DNA of 34,084 nt from Candidatus Acutalibacter pullistercoris (GTDB lineage Bacteria; Bacillota; Clostridia; Oscillospirales; Acutalibacteraceae): NCBI GenBank assembly GCA_019115285.1, contig DXDU01000094.1, positions 1 through 34,084 of the forward strand, read 5' to 3'. The notes under the pieces were generated by a model. It did no database searches, was not told the origin of the DNA, and worked only from the letters and a program-made list of their open reading frames with translations. The position numbers were made by a program, and so were the translations under genes. This document shows positions 25,867-34,084 of this stretch, one piece after another; within the stretch, counting starts at the first letter, position 1; every line of letters begins with the position of its first letter.

Positions 25867-26739
25867 TTACGCCCCTTTGCCTTCCCGGAAGTCCGCCATC
25901 TTCTGGCACAGCCAGGGCAGGTGGCACTCGAACTTGGGCCCCATGCGCAGGTCGCCCCCCACCTGGTGGGTGGTGACGATCACCCGCTGGGTGTAGTCCA
26001 CCGCCAGCTGGCAGGCCTGGGGCAGGGTCATGCCGTTTAGAAGCCCCGCCACCAGGGTGGAGCCGAACACGTCTCCCGTGCCGTGGTAGGAACCGGGCAC
26101 CCGGTCCGACAGAAGCCACTGGGGCTCCTCCTGGCCCCGCTCCAGGCAGGCCGCCCCCAGGCAGCCCTCCTCCTGCCACACCCCCGTGAGCACCGCCATC
26201 CGGGGGCCCAGGTCCAGCAGCCCGTGGAGGATCTCCCTCACGTACTCCCGGGTGTAGGGGCCCTCCCGGTAGGGCAGCCCCAGAATATGGCAGGCCTCGG
26301 TGAAGTTTGGCATCACCAGGTCGGCGCCGCGGCACAGGGTGCCCATGCCGTCGGCCATCTCCTTAGTGTACGTGGCGTAGAGCTTTCCTGCGTCCCCCAT
26401 CACCGGGTCCACGGCCACCAGGGTGCCCTCCTCCCGGAACAGGGAGAAGATCTCCGACACCAGGCCGATCTGCTCCGGGCTCCCCAGAAAGCCGCTGTAC
26501 AGCGCCTCAAACCGGCAGCCCTCCTTTTTCCAGTGGCGGGCCATGGGCAGCAGGTCCTCGGTCAGGTCCCGGTAGGTGTAGCCCGTAAAGCCCCCGGTGT
26601 GGGTGGAGAGCACCGCCGTGGGCATCACCGCCGTCTCCACCCCGCAGGCGGAGAGAATGGGCAGCGCCACGGTGAGGGAGCACTTCCCCATCCCGGACAG
26701 ATCGTGTATAGCGGCGCACCGCATGTTCCTGTATGTCAT
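25867..26739 (-). CDS. Pyridoxamine/pyridoxal kinase
   Basis: IHDLSGMGKCSLTVALPILSACGVETAVMPTAVLSTHTGGF; VDPVMGD; GTGDVFGS. Confidence 0.93.
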   Translation of the reverse strand: MTYRNMRCAAIHDLSGMGKCSLTVALPILSACGVETAVMPTAVLSTHTGGFTGYTYRDLTEDLLPMARHWKKEGCRFEALYSGFLGSPEQIGLVSEIFSLFREEGTLVAVDPVMGDAGKLYATYTKEMADGMGTLCRGADLVMPNFTEACHILGLPYREGPYTREYVREILHGLLDLGPRMAVLTGVWQEEGCLGAACLERGQEEPQWLLSDRVPGSYHGTGDVFGSTLVAGLLNGMTLPQACQLAVDYTQRVIVTTHQVGGDLRMGPKFECHLPWLCQKMADFREGKGA

Positions 26740-26797
26740 AAGGCATCAGCGTCCTTTCGTAAGGCAGATTCCAGGCCCCAGGGGGCCCGCTCCCAAA

Positions 26798-26826
26798 ATA
26801 GTAGTACAACCGGGAGGCAAAGTCAA
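26798..26826 (-). promoter_or_regulatory. Promoter of the pyridoxamine kinase gene
   Basis: Reverse strand TTGACT-N17-TACTAT. Confidence 0.7.
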
Positions 26827-26854
26827 CGGTGGGCCCAAAACCAGGGACTGCGCC

Positions 26855-26883
26855 TTTACAAACAGGAAAAAAAATGCTAGACT
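26855..26883 (+). promoter_or_regulatory. Promoter upstream of the small ORF and metG
   Basis: TTTACA-N17-TAGACT. Confidence 0.6.
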
Positions 26884-26930
26884 AGGAGGAGTTTTGGCAG
26901 CGACTCTGTTGCGGAAAGGAGGCCTGTCCC

Positions 26931-27038
26931 ATGAAAGGCCGCAACTCCAAAATGAAAGGGCTTTTCGTGCGGGGGACCGCCGTCGTCCTGGCGGTGCTCA
27001 TGGCCGCTACGGTGTTCTCCGCCCTGGTCTTCCGCTGA
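26931..27038 (+). CDS. 35-aa single-TM miniprotein (absent from the ORF track)
   Basis: RBS GGAAAGGAGG then ATG: MKGRNSKMKGLFVRGTAVVLAVLMAATVFSALVFR*. Confidence 0.65.
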   Translation: MKGRNSKMKGLFVRGTAVVLAVLMAATVFSALVFR

Positions 27039-27197
27039 CCGGCCCGCTCCACAGATTTTCAGAAAAGAGGTGGCCTGTGTGCCCCAGCCCGTCCAGCTCC
27101 TCCCTGGGGAGCGAATGCCCGGGGCGTCGGGGAGCTCTTTCCCCGGCGCCTGACTGACTTTGGTTTTTCATCACCCCAGCAAGGAGAGAATGAGTTT

Positions 27198-29156
27198 ATG
27201 AACAGCAAAGGAAAGTATTACCTCACCACCGCCATCGCCTACACCTCCGGCAAGCCCCACATCGGCAACGTGTACGAGATCGTCCTGGCCGACGCCATCG
27301 CCCGCTTTAAGCGCATGGAGGGCTACGACGTGTTCTTCCAGACCGGCACCGACGAGCACGGCCAGAAAAACGAGCTGAAGGCCGCCGAGCAGGGCCTGAC
27401 CCCCAAGGAGTTCGTGGACCAGGTGGCCGCCGTCATCAAAGAGCAGTTCGACTTGATGAACGTCTCTTACGACCACTTCATCCGCACCACCGATGATTAC
27501 CACGAGAAGGAAGTCCAGAAGATCTTCAAGTACCTCTACGACAAGGGGGACATCTACAAGGGCGCCTACGAGGGCCTGTACTGCACCCCCTGCGAGAGCT
27601 TCTGGACCGAGAGCCAGCTTGTAGACGGCAAGTGCCCCGACTGCGGCCGGGAAGTGCGCCCTGCCAAGGAGGAGGCCTACTTCTTCAAAATGAGCAAGTA
27701 CGCCCAGCGGCTCATCGACTATATCAACGACCATCCGGAGTTCATCCAGCCCGTGGCCAGAAAGAACGAGATGATGAACAACTTCCTGCTCCCCGGCCTG
27801 CAGGACCTGTGCGTGTCCCGCACCAGCTTCAAGTGGGGCATCCCCGTGGAGTTCGACCCCAAGCACGTGGTGTACGTCTGGCTGGACGCCCTGACCAACT
27901 ACATCACCGGCATCGGCTACCACTGCGGGGAGCAGTCCACCGAGCAGTTTGAGAAGCTCTGGCCCGCCGACCTGCACCTCATCGGCAAGGACATCATCCG
28001 GTTCCACACCATCTACTGGCCCATCTTCCTCATGGCCCTGGACCTGCCCCTGCCCAAGCAGGTGTTCGGCCACCCCTGGCTCTTGATGAACGGCGGCAAG
28101 ATGAGCAAGAGCAAGGGCAACATCATCTACGCCGACGACCTGGTGAACACCTTCGGCGTGGACGCAGTGCGGTACTTCCTGCTCCATGAGATGCCCTACG
28201 ACAACGACGGCAACCTGACTTGGGAGCTGGTGTGCGAGCGCACCAACTCCGACCTGGCCAACGTCCTGGGCAACCTGGTCAACCGCACGGTCTCCATGAG
28301 CAACAAGTACTTCGGCGGCCTGGTGGAGAACACCGGCGTCACCGAGGAAGTGGACGGGGACCTGCGGGCCGTGGCCGCCGCCTGCCGGGACAAGGTGGCG
28401 GAGAAGATGGCCACTCTCCGGGTGGCGGACGCCATCACCGAGGTGCTCAACCTCTTCAAGCGCTGCAACAAGTATATCGACGAGACCATGCCCTGGGCCC
28501 TGGCCAAGGACGAGGAAAAGAAGCCCCGCCTGGCCCAGGTCCTCTACAACCTGGTGGACTGCATCGCCCTGGGGGCCAGCCTGTTAAAGCCCTTTATGCC
28601 CGAGACCGCCGAGAAGATCTTCGCCCAGCTGAACACCCACGCCAGAGACTGGGAAGACCTGGACAAGACCGGCCTGTACCCCTCCGGGGGCAAGGTCACC
28701 GACCAGCCCCAGATCCTCTTCGCCCGCCTGGACGTCAACGAGGTGATGGAGCAGGTGCTGGCCATGGAAGAGGCCAGAAAGCCCCAGCCGGAGATTGAGG
28801 TGGAGCCCCAGCTCACCGAGGCCGTGGACTTCGACACCTTCTGCAAGTGCGACTTCCGGGTGGTGAAGGTCAAGGCCTGCGAGGCGGTGAAGAAGAGCCA
28901 GAAGCTCTTGAGGTTCACCTTGGACGACGGCACCGGCACAGACCGGCAGATCCTCTCCGGCATCCACGCCTGGTACGAGCCGGAGGACCTGGTGGGCAAA
29001 ACATTGGCTGCCATCGTCAACCTGCCTCCCCGGAAGATGATGGGCCTGGAGAGCTGCGGTATGCTCCTCTCCGCGGTGCACAAGGAAAAGGGCCAGGAAG
29101 CCCTGCACCTGATGATCCTGGACGACAGCATCCCCGCGGGGGCCAAGCTCTGCTGA
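27198..29156 (+). CDS. metG: Methionine-tRNA ligase with C-terminal tRNA-binding domain
   Basis: TAIAYTSGKPHIGN, KMSKSKGN, C-terminal FCKCDFRVVKVKACEAV. Confidence 0.97.
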   Translation: MNSKGKYYLTTAIAYTSGKPHIGNVYEIVLADAIARFKRMEGYDVFFQTGTDEHGQKNELKAAEQGLTPKEFVDQVAAVIKEQFDLMNVSYDHFIRTTDDYHEKEVQKIFKYLYDKGDIYKGAYEGLYCTPCESFWTESQLVDGKCPDCGREVRPAKEEAYFFKMSKYAQRLIDYINDHPEFIQPVARKNEMMNNFLLPGLQDLCVSRTSFKWGIPVEFDPKHVVYVWLDALTNYITGIGYHCGEQSTEQFEKLWPADLHLIGKDIIRFHTIYWPIFLMALDLPLPKQVFGHPWLLMNGGKMSKSKGNIIYADDLVNTFGVDAVRYFLLHEMPYDNDGNLTWELVCERTNSDLANVLGNLVNRTVSMSNKYFGGLVENTGVTEEVDGDLRAVAAACRDKVAEKMATLRVADAITEVLNLFKRCNKYIDETMPWALAKDEEKKPRLAQVLYNLVDCIALGASLLKPFMPETAEKIFAQLNTHARDWEDLDKTGLYPSGGKVTDQPQILFARLDVNEVMEQVLAMEEARKPQPEIEVEPQLTEAVDFDTFCKCDFRVVKVKACEAVKKSQKLLRFTLDDGTGTDRQILSGIHAWYEPEDLVGKTLAAIVNLPPRKMMGLESCGMLLSAVHKEKGQEALHLMILDDSIPAGAKLC

Positions 29157-29195
29157 GGACACTGTCCCCATCCCCATTTTTCTCGAGGTGATACA

Positions 29196-29966
29196 GTGAG
29201 GAACATCTTCGACTCTCACGCCCACTACGACGACAGCCAGTTCGACTGCGACCGGGAGGAGCTTTTAGGCCGCGGCCTGCCCCAGGCCGGGGTCGCCGGA
29301 GTGGTGAACATGGCCGCCGACCTGGCAAGCTGCCAGACCACCTGGGAGCTCACCCAGCGGTACGACTACTTCTGGGGGGCGGCGGGCATCCACCCGGAGG
29401 AGGCAAGAGACCTGCCGGAAGACTGGCTTGCCCAGGTAAAAGGGTGGCTCAAAAAGCCCAAAATGGTGGCGGTAGGCGAGATTGGTCTCGACTACCACTG
29501 GCTGGACGCCTGCCCCAAGGAGCGGCAGCAAGAGGTGTTCGGCCAACAGCTGGAGCTGGCAAACAAGCTCTCCCTGCCTGTGGTGGTCCACGACCGGGAG
29601 GCCCACGCCGACACCCTGGCCTTCCTGCGGAAGCACCGGCCCCAGGGGGTGCTCCACTGCTTCTCCGGCAGCTGGGAGACCGCCAAAGAGATCTTAAACC
29701 TGGGGCTGTACATCGGCCTGGGGGGCGTGGTCACCTTTAAAAACGCCCGGCACCCGGTGGAGGTGGCACAGAACGTCCCCCTGGACCGGCTGCTCCTCGA
29801 GACAGACTGCCCCTACATGGCCCCTGTCCCCCACCGGGGCAAGCGGAACGACTCCTCCCTCATCCCCCTGGTGGCGGAAAAGATCGGGGAGCTGCGGGGC
29901 ATGGACCCCCAGGAGATCCTGGACATCACCCAGGAAAACGCCAAACGGCTGTTCCACATTGGATAA
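29196..29966 (+). CDS. TatD-family metal-dependent hydrolase
   Basis: FDSHAHYDD, GEIGLDYHW, HCFSGS, LLLETDCPYMAP; GTG start. Confidence 0.94.
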   Translation: MRNIFDSHAHYDDSQFDCDREELLGRGLPQAGVAGVVNMAADLASCQTTWELTQRYDYFWGAAGIHPEEARDLPEDWLAQVKGWLKKPKMVAVGEIGLDYHWLDACPKERQQEVFGQQLELANKLSLPVVVHDREAHADTLAFLRKHRPQGVLHCFSGSWETAKEILNLGLYIGLGGVVTFKNARHPVEVAQNVPLDRLLLETDCPYMAPVPHRGKRNDSSLIPLVAEKIGELRGMDPQEILDITQENAKRLFHIG

Positions 29967-29984
29967 AGAAAGGGAGCGCACTGC

Positions 29985-30632
29985 ATGGAAGCCTCTGCTC
30001 AGATCGCCGGCAGCCGGAAATACGGCGCCAGCATCACCTACCCCTACGGGAAAAACCTGTACGTGAACATGACAAACCACTGCTGCAACAACTGCGACTT
30101 CTGCCTGCGGAAGAACAGCCCCGGCAGCCTCTACGCCGAAAACCTGTGGTACCAGGGGGGCGAGCCCACCAAGGAGGAGATCTGGGAGGAGCTGTCCTCC
30201 CGGGACCTGAACCAGTACTGCGAGGTGGTGTTCTGCGGCTACGGGGAGCCCGCCTGCCGGTGGGACGACATGATGTGGCTGTGCGACAAGATCAAAGAGG
30301 CCGGGTCCCATTTGATTCGCATCAACACCAACGGCCTGGGGGACCTGATCACCGGGCGGCCGGTGGCGGAGGAGTTGGACGGCCGGGCTGACACCGTGTC
30401 CGTCAGCCTGAATGCCAGCACCCCTGAAGGCTACGACCGCCTCTGTCACAGCAAGTACGGCCTGCAGGCGCTGCCCGCCATTTTGAAGTTCACCGCCATG
30501 GCCGTGCTCAACGTCCCCCATGTGCGCATGACCGTGGTGAGCACCATGCCCAAAGAGGAGATAGACGCCTGCCGGGCCCTGTGTGAATCCATCGGCGCCG
30601 ACTTCTTCGTGCGGGAGTACATCGAGACATAA
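29985..30632 (+). CDS. TatD-associated radical SAM protein
   Basis: NHCCNNCDFCLR (CxxxCxxC-type cluster motif), VVFCGYGEPACR; adjacent to tatD. Confidence 0.9.
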   Translation: MEASAQIAGSRKYGASITYPYGKNLYVNMTNHCCNNCDFCLRKNSPGSLYAENLWYQGGEPTKEEIWEELSSRDLNQYCEVVFCGYGEPACRWDDMMWLCDKIKEAGSHLIRINTNGLGDLITGRPVAEELDGRADTVSVSLNASTPEGYDRLCHSKYGLQALPAILKFTAMAVLNVPHVRMTVVSTMPKEEIDACRALCESIGADFFVREYIET

Positions 30633-30637
30633 AAAAG

Positions 30638-30911
30638 CGCCTGGTCCCACGGCCAGGCGTTTTCTTTTGGGCGAGTCAGGGCCGGAAGAGCTCCTCCACC
30701 GGCACCTGGTACAGCTGGGCCAGGGTGAACAGATCCACCGCGCTGGGGGTGGTCTTCCCTGTCTCCCAACAGGGCAGGCCAGACGCCTGGTCCCACGGCC
30801 AGGCGTTTTCTTTTGGGCGAGTCAGGGCCGGAAGAGCTCCTCCACCGGCACCCGGTACAGCTGGGCAAGGGTGAACAGATCCACCGCGCTGGGGGTGGTC
30901 TTCCCTGTCTC
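30638..30911. repeat. Near-identical ~128-bp direct repeats (30638-30765 and 30784-30911, 146-bp period)
   Basis: Both contain CGCCTGGTCCCACGGCCAGGCG terminator plus the 3' end of an HTH gene; two substitutions seen. Confidence 0.93.
30675..30780 (-). pseudogene. Truncated duplicate of an XRE HTH gene 3' end
   Basis: Reverse translation ...GLPCWETGKTTPSAVDLFTLAQLYQVPVEELFRP vs intact YYETGKTTPSAVDLFTLAQLYRVPVEELFRP. Confidence 0.8.
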
Positions 30912-31046
30912 GTAGTAGGTGTAAGCGGAGCGGGACAGCCCCAGCTCCCCCGCCACCTGCCGCTGAGAGAGCCCCGCCCTGTCCCGGTATCGGCGCAGGT
31001 TCTCCCGCAAGTTGAGGCGCAAAGCCTCCTCGTGAAGTTTTTGCAC
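30822..31046 (-). CDS. XRE-family HTH regulator
   Basis: RENLRRYRDRAGLSQRQVAGELGLSRSAYTYYETGK; GTG start after AAAGGAGG. Confidence 0.88.
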   Translation of the reverse strand: MQKLHEEALRLNLRENLRRYRDRAGLSQRQVAGELGLSRSAYTYYETGKTTPSAVDLFTLAQLYRVPVEELFRP

Positions 31047-31198
31047 ATTATCTCCTCCTTTCCTCAAGAATACCACACCTTATGATATTGTGCAACACTT
31101 TTGTGCCACAAATTTATAGTGCATCTTTTGTTTCTTTTGCGCGTTACACTATTTGTCGTACGGGAAACATTTGAAGACTAGAACTTGTGGAGACCCCT

Positions 31199-31393
31199 AT
31201 GAAAGAATTCCGGATCCCTCAAAAGATACCGAAGCAGCCAACTTCGACGAATAAATCCATCCGCTTCCCCAACGATCTCATCGATCAGGTGGAGGCGGCC
31301 ATTCAAGGCACCGACTGCACCTTCTCCGCCTTTGTCATCGAGGCGGTGCGGGTGGCCCTGGAGAACCTCCGGGAACAGAACGCGGAACAGTGA
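31199..31393 (+). CDS. Small ribbon-helix-helix-like protein
   Basis: KSIRFPNDLIDQVEAAIQGTDCTFSAFVIEAVRVALENL. Confidence 0.75.
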   Translation: MKEFRIPQKIPKQPTSTNKSIRFPNDLIDQVEAAIQGTDCTFSAFVIEAVRVALENLREQNAEQ

Positions 31394-31425
31394 AAAGGCC
31401 CCCAGCGCCGGCTGGGGGCCTTTTT
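31394..31425. terminator. Terminator
   Basis: AAGGCCCCCAGC-gcc-GGCTGGGGGCCTTTTT. Confidence 0.85.
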
Positions 31426-31521
31426 CTTTTTCCCTCCGGGCGTTCCTCCCCGGAGAGTGAACAAACAGCCCCCAGGCACAAGCGCTGGAGGCTGTTTTGC
31501 TCAAATCGGCGGGAAGGCGGC

Positions 31522-32523
31522 TCAGGCCAGGTATCCCACCTTTTTCATCACCTTCTGCAGGGTCTTCCGGGCGATGCGCTCCGCTTTGGGGGCGTTGTCC
31601 CGGTAGCACTGCTCCAGGTAGGCCTTGTCGGCGATGAGCTGCTGGTACCGCTCCTGAATGGGCCGCAGCTCCTGGATCACGGCCTCGGCCACGGCGGGCT
31701 TGAAGTCCCCATAGCCCTTGCCGGCGAACTCCTGCTCCACTTCCTCCATGGTTTTCCCGGTAATGGTGGAGTAGATGGCCATCAGGTTGCTGACCCCGGG
31801 CTTGTTCTCCGGGTCGAAGCGCACGGTGGCGTCAGAGTCTGTCACCGCCCGCTTGAACTTCCGCAGGATGGTATCCGGGTCGTCCAGCACGGTGATAAAG
31901 CCGTTGACGTTCTCGTCGGACTTGCTCATCTTCCGGGTGGGGTCCTGCAGGGACATGATCCTGGCCCCGTGCTTGGGGATGATGGGCTCTGGCACCACGA
32001 AGGTGGGGCTGTACAGGCCGTTGAACCGTTCGGCGATGTTCCGGGTCAGCTCCAGGTGCTGCTTCTGGTCGGCGCCCACGGGGACGTAGTCCGCCTGGTA
32101 CAGCAAGATGTCCGCGGCCATCAGGCAGGGGTAGGTAAACAGCCCGGCGTTGATGTTGTCCGCGTGCTTTGCGGACTTATCCTTGAACTGGGTCATCCGG
32201 GACAGTTCCCCGAACTGGGTGTAGCAGTTTAAAATCCAGGCCAGCTGGGCGTGCTCTGGCACCTGGCTCTGGATGAAGAACACGCTCTTTTCCAGGTCGA
32301 TGCCCATGGCCAGCAAAAAGGCGTAGGCCTCCAGCACGTGGCGGCGCAGGGCGGCGGGCTCCTGCCGCACAGTGATGGCGTGCAGGTCCGCCAGGCCGTA
32401 GACGCACTCGTAGTCGTCCTGCAGGGCCACAAAGTTCTTCAGGGCCCCCAGGTAGTTGCCCAGGGTAAAGGTGCCCGTGGGCTGAATCAGGCTGAGGACC
32501 CGTTTTTTCTGTTGCGCTTCCAT
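31522..32523 (-). CDS. trpS: Tryptophan-tRNA ligase
   Basis: SLIQPTGTFTLGNYLGALKN, KMSKSDENVNGFI. Confidence 0.96.
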   Translation of the reverse strand: MEAQQKKRVLSLIQPTGTFTLGNYLGALKNFVALQDDYECVYGLADLHAITVRQEPAALRRHVLEAYAFLLAMGIDLEKSVFFIQSQVPEHAQLAWILNCYTQFGELSRMTQFKDKSAKHADNINAGLFTYPCLMAADILLYQADYVPVGADQKQHLELTRNIAERFNGLYSPTFVVPEPIIPKHGARIMSLQDPTRKMSKSDENVNGFITVLDDPDTILRKFKRAVTDSDATVRFDPENKPGVSNLMAIYSTITGKTMEEVEQEFAGKGYGDFKPAVAEAVIQELRPIQERYQQLIADKAYLEQCYRDNAPKAERIARKTLQKVMKKVGYLA

Positions 32524-32535
32524 GTGATTCTCTCC

Positions 32536-33729
32536 TTACTTGGTCATTTCCTCGTAGGTCTTCGCCAGTAGGCGGATGCCCTCGGTGAGCTGCTCGTCGG
32601 TGGGGGTGGAGAAGTTGATCCGGAAGGACTGGCAGGGCTCGCTCTCATCGGTGAGGAAGGCGGTGCCCGGCACCACGCAGACCTTATTCTCCGTGGCTTT
32701 CTTCACAAAGTCCAGCATGTCCACCCCGTCGGGCAGGGTGCACCAGGCGAACAGGCCGCCCTCGAAGGAGTGCCAGGTGATGCCCAGGGGCTTTAAGTAC
32801 CGCTCCATGGCGGAGAGCAGCAGCTGGCTCTTCCGGCGGTAGATGCCCCGCAGCCGCTCTAAGTGGGCCTCGTAGTCGTACTCGGTCATAAACCGGTGGC
32901 AGACGATCTGGGCCCACATGTTGGAGTGCACGTCCTCGCCCTGCTTGCACACCACCATCTTCTGGATCACCTCTTTGGGCCCGATGGCGTAACCCACCCG
33001 CATGCCGGGGGAGATCACCTTGGAGAAGGTGCCGGCGTACACCACCACGCCCTCCCGGTCCAGGGACTTGATGGAGGGCACGTCCTCCCCGGAGACCCGC
33101 AGGTCGCCGTAGGGGTTGTCCTCCAGGATCACCACGCCGTGGTCCCGGCACAGCTCATAGACTTTCTTCCGCTTCTCCAAACTCATGGTGATGCCAGAGG
33201 GGTTCTGGAAGTTGGGGATGGTGTACAGGTACTTCACGTTGGGCTGGGTGTTCAGGGCCTCTTCCAGCTTCTTCGTGTCGATGCCGTCCTCCTCCATGGG
33301 GATGCCCACCAGCTTTGCCCGGTAAGAGCGGAAGGTGTTCAGAGACCCGATAAAGCTGGGGGCCTCGCACAGCACGGTGTCCCCCTCGTTTAAAAGGGTC
33401 TTGGTGAGCAGGTCCATCACCTGCTGGGCCCCGCTGGTGATGAGGATGTCGTCGTTCTCCGTTCCCACCTGGTGCTTTTTCCCCATGTACTCCATCAAGT
33501 GCTTGCGCAGGGGGGCGTATCCCTCGGTGACGCCGTACTGCAGCGCGTCGATGGGGGCATTCTTGAGCAGGTCCGCGCTGAGGGCGGACACGGCGTCGTA
33601 GGGGAAGGCGTCTGGGGCAGGGTTGCCCGCGGACAGGGGGATGACGCTGGGGTCGGACGAATTTTTCAGGATCTCCCGGATGGCGGAGGGCTTTAAACTC
33701 CGCACCCGGTCGGAAAACTGGTATTCCAT
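32536..33729 (-). CDS. PLP-dependent class I aminotransferase (MocR/LysN-like fold type I)
   Basis: IPLSAGNPAPDAFPYDA, PNFQNPSG, YAGTFSKVISPGMRVGY; 12 nt upstream of trpS. Confidence 0.92.
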   Translation of the reverse strand: MEYQFSDRVRSLKPSAIREILKNSSDPSVIPLSAGNPAPDAFPYDAVSALSADLLKNAPIDALQYGVTEGYAPLRKHLMEYMGKKHQVGTENDDILITSGAQQVMDLLTKTLLNEGDTVLCEAPSFIGSLNTFRSYRAKLVGIPMEEDGIDTKKLEEALNTQPNVKYLYTIPNFQNPSGITMSLEKRKKVYELCRDHGVVILEDNPYGDLRVSGEDVPSIKSLDREGVVVYAGTFSKVISPGMRVGYAIGPKEVIQKMVVCKQGEDVHSNMWAQIVCHRFMTEYDYEAHLERLRGIYRRKSQLLLSAMERYLKPLGITWHSFEGGLFAWCTLPDGVDMLDFVKKATENKVCVVPGTAFLTDESEPCQSFRINFSTPTDEQLTEGIRLLAKTYEEMTK

Positions 33730-33764
33730 ACGGTTCTCTCCTTTTTGATTTGGTTTGAAAAAGA

Positions 33765-34018
33765 AAAATCCCGCCCCACGTATGGGACAGGACAACACAG
33801 CCTGCGGTACCACCCAACTTGGCTGGGGAAAGACTCCCCGGCCCGGCTCTCTCCCTTAACGCGGGACCACGTCGGCCATACTGGGGGTTTCCCCTGTTCC
33901 GGCACGCCCTCCCGGGTCCATTCGCCAGGGCTTCCCTGCCGCGCTCTCACCTGCCCGCGGCTCTCTTTGAGGGAAATTCTCCCGCTACTTCTCCCGTTCT
34001 CCGGTTTTCTCTTTTCTT
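33765..34018 (-). ncRNA. T-box riboswitch, predicted tRNA-Trp specific
   Basis: Reverse strand T-box TGGGTGGTACCGCAGG (33801-33816), terminator TCCTGTCCCA-tacg-TGGGGCGGGATTTTT, AGTAG/AGAGAG/GGTGAGAGC stem I features, specifier region GCGAA-TGG-ACCCGGGAG (TGG at 33918-33920). Confidence 0.9.
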
Positions 34019-34025
34019 CCCGACT

Positions 34026-34054
34026 ATTATATGCCCCAGGGCGGCAAAAGTCAA
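34026..34054 (-). promoter_or_regulatory. Promoter of the T-box/aminotransferase/trpS operon
   Basis: Reverse strand TTGACT-N17-TATAAT. Confidence 0.85.
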
Positions 34055-34084
34055 ACCCTATTTCCCAAATGCCCGCCCCTCCCC

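Overview
High-GC Firmicutes/Clostridia-type chromosome segment (probably Oscillospiraceae-like, spore-forming because of cotJABC; taxon is inference). Mostly conventional metabolism: class II FBP aldolase end, a sugar ABC transporter, a hexuronate operon (UxaC + mannonate-oxidoreductase-type SDR), an Fnr-like regulator divergent from a 4Fe-4S protein, a GH92 glycosidase, cotJABC, an iorAB locus flanked by two phenylacetate-CoA ligases, pyridoxamine kinase, metG-tatD-radical SAM, and a T-box-controlled aminotransferase-trpS operon. The standout is 12999-18414. An intact tyrosine recombinase is followed 1 nt after its stop codon by a ~300 bp segment bounded by perfect 18-bp inverted repeats (13852-13869 / 14136-14153). 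The segment carries an outward-facing sigma-A-like promoter and an oppositely oriented intrinsic terminator. Downstream, in operon arrangement, lie a second recombinase paralogue that has lost essentially all recognisable catalytic residues and an 1120-aa SLH-domain surface protein. I interpret this as a self-contained invertible-promoter phase-variation switch for a surface protein, with a catalytically dead recombinase paralogue encoded under the control of the switch. All calls come from reading the sequence; no searches were run.
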